Source: a virus
Length of the DNA stretch: 41,681 nt
Reading direction: 5' to 3' (one strand)
IMG/VR virus record: IMGVR_UViG_3300032011_000027
Coordinates: 1-41,681 of that record
This document shows positions 24,098-31,310 of this stretch, in pieces (the stretch's first letter is position 1; each line of letters begins with the position of its first letter). The notes below the pieces were generated by a model. The model saw only the letters and a program-made list of their open reading frames with translations. It did no database searches and was not told the DNA's origin. The position numbers were made by a program, and so were the translations under genes.

Positions 24098-25987
24098 TTA
24101 ATTAATCCTAAAATCTGTATTGTCAATTTTTACACCTTTGTTATGAATGCCAACTGCAATAGTATCAGCTTTTACATTGCTTACCTTTTGTGACCAATGC
24201 ATTTGGTCTTTAAATTTTGATTCACTTTTTTCTTGAATTAACTTATTGATATCTTTTAAATTAACTTTTTTATCTTTTAATCCTTCTTCCAACAATTGTG
24301 ACCCTAACTCTGGTGAAATTATTTGATATAATTTGTCTATTGTCAATTTATCTTCATCTGAAAAGATTCTGTTATGTCGTAATTGTCGTATTTCTGATTC
24401 AATTCCTGATAATGCTTTTACAGCTACTTTATGTTTTGCTTTTTCTTCTTTTCCATATTCGTCAGGAGAATCTTCTTTTAATGCATCCAATCTCGCTATT
24501 TCTGCTTCGTGAGCTGATTTAATATTTTCTAAATCAGCCATTTTAAGTTTATGCTCTCGGTCTCTTTCCAAAGGATCAATACTCATACCTTTATAGTCTT
24601 CTTTAAGAGCTATTTTTCTTATATGTTTAGGGGCGTCTTTTCCTTTTTCTTGATATATTTCTGCCGCTAATACCTCAACTTGGTCAAACATTGATTTAGC
24701 TTGAAGTGTCATTGCGTCTGCGTCTTCTTGCGATACTTTACCTGACGCAGCTGTTCTCAATAAATTTGTAGCAATTTCTCTTATATAATCTAATTTGTGT
24801 TCATCATACATTGCCTCTTCTTTAAATTCTGCTGAGGCCATTGACATAAGTAATTTATCACCTGTTGCCAAAGTATCGTCTACTTCTTTTTTAGAAACTT
24901 TTCCTTCTTTAGATTCAGCTTTGTCTGCCATTGCTTCTGTAGCACCTTCAACTTCTTGTAGCATAGTAGTATCTCCACCAAACCATTTATATAATGCAGG
25001 ACTTAATCTTTGTAAAAATTTAGATTTTTCTTCTACTAATCTTCTATTAAATTCATCTTGCGTGAGTTTATGTATATCTTCTAAATGGTCTAACATTAAT
25101 TGTTGAGTTTGACCAACTTTACTAGTTAAATATCCCATACCAGCCGCTAATGCAATTGCTAATGAAGCGGCAATAACAACAGGCCAACCCACTATTAAAC
25201 CACCAATAGTTAATGCACCACCAGCAGCAGTACCAAGTAATCCAAACATTTTAGCAGTTAACAATAATGCTGGACCTGTTAATGCAACTTTACCCCAATC
25301 AAAACCATTATATTCAGCGGCAACTTTATCACCTGTTATAAAATCTGTAAGAGACCATAATGCCATAGCAACCATAGCAGGTATTATTGCCATAATAGCA
25401 GTTCTAAATTTTAATAATCCAAATAAAACAGCAGCAGTTGGTAATCCTAATTTAATTTGTTCTTTAACAGCAGGGTCTTCTACATCAAAATGGTCAATTA
25501 AAGCGTCACCTGCCAAATCAGCCAACATTAAAAACAAACCTGCTTTGAATATCTTACCTGCAAAGGATTTTAATCCTGCCATAGTAAATAAAGCTGTACC
25601 TGCACCTAGTAATTGGTCTTTTAATCTTGAACCAAAACCTTCTCCTGCGTCATCAACTGCACCTTTAAGACCAGTAAGTGTGCCTGCGCCACCACCTGCA
25701 CCACCTCTTTCAAGGGCAAGTTCTTTTTCATTTTCCCTTGCTCTACGTTCAGCGTCTTTTTGTAAATCTAATTGTGATTTTAATATTTCCCAAACAGCGT
25801 GTACTTTTTGAACAGTTGCCTCTTGAAAAGTTTTAATCTGGTCTAATACACCTATAGATGTTTCACTAACTTCTTTAGTAGTGTCTTCTGCCATTGCTCT
25901 AGTACCAAGCAATGTTGCACCAACTTTATTCTGTATATTATTAGCGACCAACTCTACGTTGTCGGCAACTACCATAGATTCTGCCAT
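24098..25987 (-). CDS. Putative tail tape-measure / hub protein (gp29-like)
   Basis: A 629-residue protein with a helical, charged N-terminus (IKTFQEATVQKVHAVWEIL), a Gly-rich linker near residue 95, a long hydrophobic block at about 130-290 (FRTAIMAIIPAMVAMALW, ALLLTAKMFGLLGTAAGGAL, VVIAASLAIALAAGMGYL) and a helical C-terminal half with coiled-coil character. Helix-hydrophobic-helix is the usual layout of tape-measure proteins, which set tail length and enter the host envelope. It is downstream of a frameshifted gp26-like gene, as tape measures normally follow frameshifted tail chaperones. T4 gp29 is 590 residues. No identity to gp29 could be seen directly. Confidence 0.55.
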   Translation of the reverse strand: MAESMVVADNVELVANNIQNKVGATLLGTRAMAEDTTKEVSETSIGVLDQIKTFQEATVQKVHAVWEILKSQLDLQKDAERRARENEKELALERGGAGGGAGTLTGLKGAVDDAGEGFGSRLKDQLLGAGTALFTMAGLKSFAGKIFKAGLFLMLADLAGDALIDHFDVEDPAVKEQIKLGLPTAAVLFGLLKFRTAIMAIIPAMVAMALWSLTDFITGDKVAAEYNGFDWGKVALTGPALLLTAKMFGLLGTAAGGALTIGGLIVGWPVVIAASLAIALAAGMGYLTSKVGQTQQLMLDHLEDIHKLTQDEFNRRLVEEKSKFLQRLSPALYKWFGGDTTMLQEVEGATEAMADKAESKEGKVSKKEVDDTLATGDKLLMSMASAEFKEEAMYDEHKLDYIREIATNLLRTAASGKVSQEDADAMTLQAKSMFDQVEVLAAEIYQEKGKDAPKHIRKIALKEDYKGMSIDPLERDREHKLKMADLENIKSAHEAEIARLDALKEDSPDEYGKEEKAKHKVAVKALSGIESEIRQLRHNRIFSDEDKLTIDKLYQIISPELGSQLLEEGLKDKKVNLKDINKLIQEKSESKFKDQMHWSQKVSNVKADTIAVGIHNKGVKIDNTDFRIN

Positions 25988-25990
25988 TGA

Positions 25991-26473
25991 TTACTCTTCT
26001 TTTTTATGTTTGCCTAGTATCTCTACTATTTCCCAACTGCCGTCTTCGTAATGATGTACTTGAGCGTCAACTAAATCACACATAAATGCTAATGAGTCAC
26101 CGTGTATTTGATACGTGATACCATTAATCTCTACGCTATCTGTACCTTCTGCTCTATTTCTCCACTTTTTCTCAACTTCTCTTTTTGTTTTTAAGCAATC
26201 GGACATATTATCTGCACCTTTATGGTCTATTAATTGACCATCTGAAAATACACATACTGCAAATACTACTTCTGGATCGTGTGCGTGTTCACCTGCTTCT
26301 AGTGGACATTGTTGGTGTCCATCATCTCCGCAACCTGTACAATCTGCTTTTGCTTGATTATGTAAGAAAACTCCAAATATTATTGCAATAGCAAATATAG
26401 CACCTAAAATCTTTAATAACCATTTAGTATCGCCGTTCTTAAAACCTATTTTGTCTATTAATGTTTTAAACAT
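25991..26473 (-). CDS. Membrane-anchored periplasmic Cys/His-rich protein
   Basis: A 160-residue protein. Residues 19-38 (WLLKILGAIFAIAIIFGVFL) are a signal-anchor; the rest should face the periplasm. Just after it is a metal-site-like stretch: C45, C48, H53, C56 and H63, H65 (CTGCGDDGHQQCP...EHAH). The later motif MSDCLKTKREVEKKW recurs in the gene at 27567-27866 as MDCLKEKRAIEK, so the two are related. It lies 3 bases upstream of the tape-measure candidate and 8 bases downstream of the amino-acid-binding protein. Function unknown; the neighbours suggest the periplasm. Confidence 0.65.
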   Translation of the reverse strand: MFKTLIDKIGFKNGDTKWLLKILGAIFAIAIIFGVFLHNQAKADCTGCGDDGHQQCPLEAGEHAHDPEVVFAVCVFSDGQLIDHKGADNMSDCLKTKREVEKKWRNRAEGTDSVEINGITYQIHGDSLAFMCDLVDAQVHHYEDGSWEIVEILGKHKKEE

Positions 26474-26481
26474 ATTTCTCC

Positions 26482-27558
26482 CTATCTAATAGGTGGTACG
26501 TACATTACGCCACCGTTCTTCCAAAGATTATTTAATCCTCGTTCTAATGCAAGTGGAGTATTAGGTCCTACATTTCTCTCAAATGATTCACCATAGTTTC
26601 CTACTTGTTTGATAATGTTATAACCAAATTTCATACCTAACCCTAACATAGGACCGATATAACCTTCAACACCTAATATTCTTTTAACTTCTTTTGATTT
26701 AGCAGTTAACATTTCATCAACATTTTTACTAGTGATACCTGCTTCTTCAGCATTAACCATAATAAAATGTGTCCATCTAATTACATCTTCCCACTCTTGG
26801 TCGCCTTGTCTTACAAGTGGACCTAAAGGTTCTTTAGATATAATTTCTGGTAATACCATCCATTTACTTGGATCTTCTGCACCAGACCTAGCACTTGCTA
26901 AACCAGAGGCGTCTGTTGTGAATACATCACACTCACCACCAAATAGTTTTGCTTTTGCTTCTTTATTACCTTCAACATATATTGGTCTATATGCCATATT
27001 GTTTTCTGCAAAATAATCATTTAGATTTAATTCACTTGTAGTTTCTTTTGTAATACATACAAACGCACCATCTAAACCTTTAGCACTTTTAATTCCTAAT
27101 TCTGTTGGTATTAAAAACCCTTGTCCATCATAATAGTTAACTCCTGCAAATTCAAACATCAAGTTAACATCACGACTGATTGTCCACGTTGTGTTTCTTG
27201 CAAGTACATCAATATTACCTGACGCTAATGTTGGAAATCTTTGAGCAGCATTTAATCCTACAAATTCTACTTTACTTGAGTCACCAAATATAGCAGCGGA
27301 TACTGCCTTACAGAAATCAACATCTAAACCACTCCAAGTTCCACTCTCGTCTTGAGCAGAAAATCCTGGTAAGTTAGCATTAACTCCACATATAATATAT
27401 CCTCTCTCTTTCACTTGTTGAAGTAAACCTATTTCTTTTTCTACTACAACTTTTGAACCTTTATTACTATTACTAGTAAAAGCAACTGCTAATAACACAG
27501 CGGCTAACATCAAAACACCAATGATATTTTGAATATTCTTTTTAAAATTAAGTTTCAT
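26482..27558 (-). CDS. Amino-acid ABC transporter periplasmic binding protein (AapJ/YhdW/BztA type)
   Basis: A full-length 358-residue solute-binding protein of the general L-amino-acid transporter family. A hydrophobic leader (about 12-26) ends near AVA. Then come family motifs in order: GYIICGVNANLPGFSAQDES (53-72), WSGLDVDFCKAVSAAIFGD (75-93), LARNTTWTISRD (119-130), FAGVNYYDGQGFLIP, TTSELNLNDYF, CDVFTTDASGLASAR, VLPEIISKEPLGPLVRQGD, VGNYGESFERNVG and the C-terminal GGVMYVPPIR. No permease or ATPase gene is near, so it would have to work with the host transporter (AapQMP/BztBCD). Such proteins are among the most abundant in SAR11 cells. Finding it inside a tail gene cluster is unusual. Confidence 0.93.
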   Translation of the reverse strand: MKLNFKKNIQNIIGVLMLAAVLLAVAFTSNSNKGSKVVVEKEIGLLQQVKERGYIICGVNANLPGFSAQDESGTWSGLDVDFCKAVSAAIFGDSSKVEFVGLNAAQRFPTLASGNIDVLARNTTWTISRDVNLMFEFAGVNYYDGQGFLIPTELGIKSAKGLDGAFVCITKETTSELNLNDYFAENNMAYRPIYVEGNKEAKAKLFGGECDVFTTDASGLASARSGAEDPSKWMVLPEIISKEPLGPLVRQGDQEWEDVIRWTHFIMVNAEEAGITSKNVDEMLTAKSKEVKRILGVEGYIGPMLGLGMKFGYNIIKQVGNYGESFERNVGPNTPLALERGLNNLWKNGGVMYVPPIR

Positions 27559-27566
27559 AATTTATC

Positions 27567-27866
27567 CTATTTCGTTAATACTTTAGTTTTCTTTTCTTTT
27601 TTCTTTTCAGATAATGATTTAGCAGTACCACCTAGTTTCAAACTACCTGATTGGTCAGGCATTTTGTTTTTGATACTAATTATATTGCCATCTGCGTCAA
27701 CTTCTGCTAAAGAAGGACCACAAATAACTCTACGACCATCTTTTAACTTTTCTATTGCTCTCTTCTCTTTCAAGCAATCCATTAATCCATCGTACTTAAC
27801 GAATTCGCTTGAGGTATCGGTTACAATAAACATAGTTATAATGGTAATTAATGTTGTTGCGTCCAT
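27567..27866 (-). CDS. 99-residue exported-looking protein, paralogue of 25991-26473
   Basis: The N-terminus MDATTLITIITMFIVTDTSS is a short hydrophobic leader. The body has MDCLKEKRAIEKLKDGRRVI, close to MSDCLKTKREVEKK in the gene at 25991-26473, and a second Cys (VICGPS). The tail is rich in Lys. The two paralogues flank the amino-acid-binding protein, so the three may act together in the periplasm, which is inference from arrangement only. Confidence 0.6.
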   Translation of the reverse strand: MDATTLITIITMFIVTDTSSEFVKYDGLMDCLKEKRAIEKLKDGRRVICGPSLAEVDADGNIISIKNKMPDQSGSLKLGGTAKSLSEKKKEKKTKVLTK

Positions 27867-27868
27867 AT

Positions 27869-28321
27869 TTACTCTCCCGAGTGTCCGTTTTTGACACTTC
27901 TTATTTTATCTTTTAATTTTTCTACGTCAGCTAAAACCTTTTCCATATCTTTCTGCAATCTCTCAATATTAACTGCATTGTTCATCATATTCTGTAAATC
28001 TTTTTGTATGGACTCTACTTGACCACTCAAAAATTCTATTAACATAAATTGCTCAGAATCAGCAGGTGGTGATCCTAAATCACCTCTCGGCCATTTGATT
28101 CTAAATTCGTTGTTCTTATCTATATCAGCAGTTAAGGCTGCTTCTGCTTGTGTTAAATCTTTTTCTAATAATGTTGTATTGGTCTCCAGTTTGTTCAATC
28201 GCTCAATCACTCCAAAATAAGCCCATACGCCAACAGCGACGGCTGAGATTATAGCCAAAAGATTCTTCATAGGCATACTTACAGCGGATTCACTTGATAT
28301 ATCTATTCTATCTTTTGCCAT
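27869..28321 (-). CDS. 150-residue membrane-anchored coiled-coil protein
   Basis: A single membrane segment at about residues 17-37 (MKNLLAIISAVAVGVWAYFG) is followed by coiled-coil sequence (RLNKLETNTTLLEKDLTQAE), a conserved-looking IKWPRGDLGSPPADSEQFM at about 75-94, and a second coiled coil. This is a conserved protein of marine T4-like phages without known function. The anchor plus coiled coil would suit an inner-membrane spanin, next to a holin-like protein upstream, but no outer-membrane partner lipoprotein is adjacent. Confidence 0.6.
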   Translation of the reverse strand: MAKDRIDISSESAVSMPMKNLLAIISAVAVGVWAYFGVIERLNKLETNTTLLEKDLTQAEAALTADIDKNNEFRIKWPRGDLGSPPADSEQFMLIEFLSGQVESIQKDLQNMMNNAVNIERLQKDMEKVLADVEKLKDKIRSVKNGHSGE

Positions 28322-28329
28322 AACTCTCC

Positions 28330-28653
28330 TTATTTTTTAATTTTAGGTATCTTTGCACCTGGTTTGCCAACATATAATCCAAAGAAGGCTGCACCAGCAC
28401 CAACTATCGTTGATATGTACATTGCTTGTGAATTGGTTGGGTCTGGTAATTGCATAAACCAAGTTACTGATTTATAGAAGGCATAGATATACGCCAACAT
28501 CACCAGTCTAGGTATAACCCTAAATTTGTCTAATAGACCTGCAATTTTATTTGTTATTGTAGGAGCGTCATCACCTTCTTCAGGTATCAAATCACTCTTT
28601 GCTACTTCATACTCTTCCGTAGTCTTTTTTACTTTTATTAAATCGTCTGCCAT
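28330..28653 (-). CDS. 107-residue two-segment membrane protein (holin candidate)
   Basis: After a charged N-terminus the protein has two hydrophobic segments, about residues 45-68 (VIPRLVMLAYIYAFYKSVTW) and 79-97 (MYISTIVGAGAAFFGLYVG), then a basic tail (KPGAKIPKIKK). Size and topology fit a class II holin, and the SVTWFMQLPDPTNSQAMY linker is conserved-looking. It directly follows the frameshift extension of gp26 with AAGGAAG upstream of the ATG. A lysis role is plausible but unproven; the M15 peptidase lies 10 kb away. Confidence 0.55.
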   Translation of the reverse strand: MADDLIKVKKTTEEYEVAKSDLIPEEGDDAPTITNKIAGLLDKFRVIPRLVMLAYIYAFYKSVTWFMQLPDPTNSQAMYISTIVGAGAAFFGLYVGKPGAKIPKIKK

Positions 28654-28661
28654 AACTTCCT

Positions 28662-28856
28662 TTATTTTTGTCCTGCATTCTTTAACCTAATCCTATCATT
28701 TTCTTCTTTGATATGATTGGATAACAAATTCACATATATTTCCCTCTCCCAAGGCACCATATTCTCCAATTCAGTCAATGAATATTTATGATGTTGCATT
28801 AATGCAAAATTCACCTGATAATAATTCTCTAACGATTCGTGAGAGAGGGCAATACG
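28662..28856 (-). CDS. -1 frame extension of the gp26-like gene (64 codons)
   Basis: This reading frame has no good start of its own but continues the gp26-like protein if ribosomes slip back one base at TTTTTTC (28862-28856). The extension reads RIALSHESLENYYQVNFALM, then QHHKYSLTELENMVPWERE and IYVNLLSNHIKEENDR. The text is protein-like through the whole region that overlaps the gp26 tail, which argues for translation by frameshift rather than from the internal ATG at residue 20 of this segment. The product would be 302 residues. This matches the short/long tail-assembly chaperone pairs (lambda G and GT) that precede tape-measure genes. Confidence 0.7.
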   Translation of the reverse strand, partial: RIALSHESLENYYQVNFALMQHHKYSLTELENMVPWEREIYVNLLSNHIKEENDRIRLKNAGQK

Positions 28857-29569
28857 AAAAAATCCTGTAATCCAGATAACGTAAGCGTTGTCTTAACTTT
28901 CGTTTTAGGATTCTCTAATTCTACGTCTTGCTTAAGTTTAGGCATACTATCAAAGAAATCATTGATTTTCTTGTATGCTTTACTGTCTAAACTCTCTAAA
29001 AATTTATGCAATTCTGCTTTAGTATAATCACCAACAGCGTGTATTTTGTCGCCTTCATACACTTGATATACTGAATTGGCTAGCAATTCAAACATCTGCT
29101 TGGTTTTCATATTCTTTTTACCAACATTTTCAGGATCAACGGAATTAATGGTAGGATAACTCATAATCAACCCTATCTTTTTATCCTCATCAACCACAAT
29201 ATTATTAGTATGGTCTTCATCTACGTGGACTTCCACTTTAGATAAATCAATTTCTACTTCTGCATAAGTTTTCTTATCATCAGGACATAACAATTTAAGT
29301 TTTGTTATTTCACCAACTGATTTTGACCTTATCTGTAAAAATATATACTCTACATCAAATATAGGTAGTGTATTGATATCTACAGAACCAAAAGTACAAG
29401 CGTGTACTATTTGTTTTAAAGCCGTAACCATTTCTTTATTGTTATCTGACTCTAATGCTTGTAGCAATATCTTTTCCTCTTTTACAAGGAAAGGTCTGAA
29501 TTTCACTTTAACATCTTTAGATGGTAATGTCAATTCATATGTCGCTGTTTCTAATATAGGCAATGCCAT
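28829..29569 (-). CDS. 26: Baseplate protein gp26-like (T4_baseplate family), short form
   Basis: At 246 residues it has the pattern of the T4 gp26 / T4_baseplate family: MALPILETATYELTLPSKDV, then VKFRPFLVKEEKILLQALES, KQIVHACTFGSVDINTLPIF and DVEYIFLQIRSKSVGEI. In T4, gp26 is a minor hub protein needed for hub assembly. The last eight codons after DFF are replaced in the putative frameshift form. AAAGGAG precedes the ATG. It is followed by membrane genes and then the tape-measure candidate, so a chaperone role as in lambda G is possible. Confidence 0.8.
   Translation of the reverse strand: MALPILETATYELTLPSKDVKVKFRPFLVKEEKILLQALESDNNKEMVTALKQIVHACTFGSVDINTLPIFDVEYIFLQIRSKSVGEITKLKLLCPDDKKTYAEVEIDLSKVEVHVDEDHTNNIVVDEDKKIGLIMSYPTINSVDPENVGKKNMKTKQMFELLANSVYQVYEGDKIHAVGDYTKAELHKFLESLDSKAYKKINDFFDSMPKLKQDVELENPKTKVKTTLTLSGLQDFFVLPSLTNR
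28856..28862 (-). promoter_or_regulatory. Slippery heptamer T TTT TTC for -1 frameshifting
   Basis: In the gp26 frame the codons are GAT TTT TTC, giving the ideal X XXY YYZ heptamer TTTTTTC. The 0-frame stop follows nine codons later, while the -1 frame stays open for 64 codons. Downstream, TCTC and GAGA about 12 bases apart could form a small stem as a stimulator. Confidence 0.7.
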
Positions 29570-29590
29570 AATTTACTCCTTTATATTATA

Positions 29591-30532
29591 TTACTTATTT
29601 ATCACAAATGGTGGATATACCCTGCCTCCTGTACTCTTACCAATTGGAATATCTCTTCTAATTTTCTCAATAACTTGTTTACTTGCTCTTTTAATCTCTG
29701 GTGGCATTTTACCTAATATGCCTCCAAATATACCATAGTTCTTAGCAGGTTTAATGTTAGGCATATCTGGTACTCCTTGTCCAAATTTAACATTATTTAA
29801 TGCGTCTAATGTTATATTCTCCCAAGTTCTAAATGCAAAACTTATAGGTATGTCCATAGGTATTGGATCATCTGTTAGTGATTGATACTGTATCTCTCCA
29901 ATTGTTTCTGGATATACTTCGTGCAATCTTACACCATAAGTCAATCTATAGTTATCACTATAGCCTGTATCTTGGTCTGTTTCTCTATATTGTCCTAACT
30001 GATAAATTTCCATAGACCCTATGTAATTATCATAGTATTGTAAATTGTGTGTATCAAGACTATGCATTTTACCTTGCCAAGTTTCAAAAAATGCTCTTTG
30101 TCTTAAAAACTTATCTCCCATAAACATACATTCAATTTTTGATCCATAACCATATGCATATGGCATTTTTCTACCTGGACCATAAGTTACAAAATTTTCT
30201 GTTAATACATCCCTATGAGGTAATGCAACAGACGTACACATCAACTCAACATTTTTTATCATATCGTTTGATTGTAATGTATCTACTCTATCAAAGTCAG
30301 TAGAATAAACTTGTTTAGGTGGATATAATCTAATTAAAAATCTATTTGCTCTAGCAATACCTTCGCCTCTATTAATTTCAGACACAAATCTACCAATAGA
30401 TGTTTGTGGATTGGTTCCAGGTTGTCTTTTTAATCTTTTATCGCCTTCAACATTATCTAATGTTCTATCTCTCGGTAGACCAACTCTTATGTCCATATTA
30501 CCGATACGTTTACCTGCTCTAAATATTGCCAT
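29591..30532 (-). CDS. 54: Baseplate tail-tube initiator, gp54-like
   Basis: A 313-residue protein of the tail-tube fold. The pattern is ANRFLIRLYPPKQVYS near residue 60, ELMCTSVALPHRDVLTENFV near 95-115, GPGRKMPYAYGYGSKIECMF near 117-137, FLRQRAFFETWQGKMHS and PIPMDIPISFAFRTWENITL near 220-240. This gp19-like signature (core strand, hairpin, FFxxW element) is found in tube and tube-initiator proteins. Its length equals T4 gp54 (320) rather than gp19 (163), and it is in the baseplate cluster. Distinguishing gp54 from gp48 rests on length and order. Confidence 0.68.
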   Translation of the reverse strand: MAIFRAGKRIGNMDIRVGLPRDRTLDNVEGDKRLKRQPGTNPQTSIGRFVSEINRGEGIARANRFLIRLYPPKQVYSTDFDRVDTLQSNDMIKNVELMCTSVALPHRDVLTENFVTYGPGRKMPYAYGYGSKIECMFMGDKFLRQRAFFETWQGKMHSLDTHNLQYYDNYIGSMEIYQLGQYRETDQDTGYSDNYRLTYGVRLHEVYPETIGEIQYQSLTDDPIPMDIPISFAFRTWENITLDALNNVKFGQGVPDMPNIKPAKNYGIFGGILGKMPPEIKRASKQVIEKIRRDIPIGKSTGGRVYPPFVINK

Positions 30533-30534
30533 AT

Positions 30535-30672
30535 CTATTTCCTGTTTTTGTTTCTACCCATATAATGCTCGGATGGTTCGTAGTTCCATTTATGTCCGTG
30601 ATGACCCCTAACGTCAGCGTACCACATTCTTAACTTTACTATCATAACTCTCCATAATGTTCTCTTTGCCAT
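30535..30672 (-). CDS. 45-residue small basic protein
   Basis: Found in the gap between the gp2-like and gp54-like genes. It reads MAKRTLWRVMIVKLRMWYAD, then VRGHHGHKWNYEPSEHYMGR. It starts 6 bases after the gp2-like stop and ends 2 bases before the gp54 ATG, so it fills the gap exactly. Rich in Arg, His and Trp; family unknown. Confidence 0.6.
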   Translation of the reverse strand: MAKRTLWRVMIVKLRMWYADVRGHHGHKWNYEPSEHYMGRNKNRK

Positions 30673-30678
30673 TTCTTA

Positions 30679-31233
30679 TCAGATTGCTCTCCTACTATCA
30701 GCAAAAACTTGACTAGCTGTTGCCTTTTTAAATTGTTGTACTGGTAGATATACTGCCATCGCCATTTCATCTGCGTCTACTCTTAAAAAGTTTGACCTTA
30801 TGTGTCGCCACAAATATTTCTTAATTGTTGGTTTAATCAAAGGTATATTTTTAAGTGTAGAATACGTTGCCATTATTTTTGTTGTACTATCAAACTGCGT
30901 ATTACTAGCATATCTTTGTATTTCTTGTAATAATCTAAATCTCATTATGTATGGTAAATAATGAAAATTTAATCCAACAAAACCGCCTCTAAATGTATCT
31001 ACTGGTAAAACTAATGGAAATGTATCATAGTATGGTAATTTCTTTTTAGTTTTAGGGTCGTAAAAATACATATTCAAACGTCCAGCACTAGGTCTACTAT
31101 TCAGTTTACCTTGTCGCATAAGACCAGTAGCAGTTGCTTTATTTGCTATACTTTGTACTGCATTCCTATACCAGGATGCTGACTTTAGTACACCTGCTTG
31201 CCTGTCTTTTAGTGGTTCAAATATATTTGCCAT
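30679..31233 (-). CDS. 2: DNA end protector gp2-like protein (tentative)
   Basis: A 184-residue protein read from MANIFEPLKDRQ at 31233; an ATG 27 bases upstream would lie across the late motif, so the downstream start is preferred. The core is RLNMYFYDPKTKKKLPYYDT, then FPLVLPVDTFRGGFVGLNFH and YLPYIMRFRLL, ending MAVYLPVQQFKKATASQVFA. I recall this pattern from proteins annotated as DNA end protector (gp2) in marine T4-like phages; gp2 binds DNA ends in the filled head and blocks host RecBCD. The identification is from memory of the family and is not certain. It opens the late operon after the gp32 terminator. Confidence 0.55.
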   Translation of the reverse strand: MANIFEPLKDRQAGVLKSASWYRNAVQSIANKATATGLMRQGKLNSRPSAGRLNMYFYDPKTKKKLPYYDTFPLVLPVDTFRGGFVGLNFHYLPYIMRFRLLQEIQRYASNTQFDSTTKIMATYSTLKNIPLIKPTIKKYLWRHIRSNFLRVDADEMAMAVYLPVQQFKKATASQVFADSRRAI

Positions 31234-31238
31234 ACTAC

Positions 31239-31246
31239 TATTTATA
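31239..31246 (-). promoter_or_regulatory. Late promoter motif TATAAATA after the gp32 terminator
   Basis: Exact minus-strand motif 5 bases before the ATG at 31233 and 6 bases after the gp32 terminator stem. The expected start point falls at or next to the ATG, giving a leaderless or nearly leaderless transcript. Confidence 0.6.
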
Positions 31247-31252
31247 ATGAAA

Positions 31253-31278
31253 AAGGGCACCTATTACTAGGTGCCCTT
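31253..31278 (-). terminator. Rho-independent terminator after gp32
   Basis: On the minus strand an 11-base-pair GC-rich stem (AAGGGCACCTA with TAGGTGCCCTT) closed by a 4-base loop is followed by a short U run. It lies 33 bases after the gp32 stop and is the most stable hairpin in the window. It separates replication genes from the late structural operon. Confidence 0.9.
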
Positions 31279-31310
31279 GAAGTTTTAACGTTTATTTGAG
31301 AGAGAAAGGT

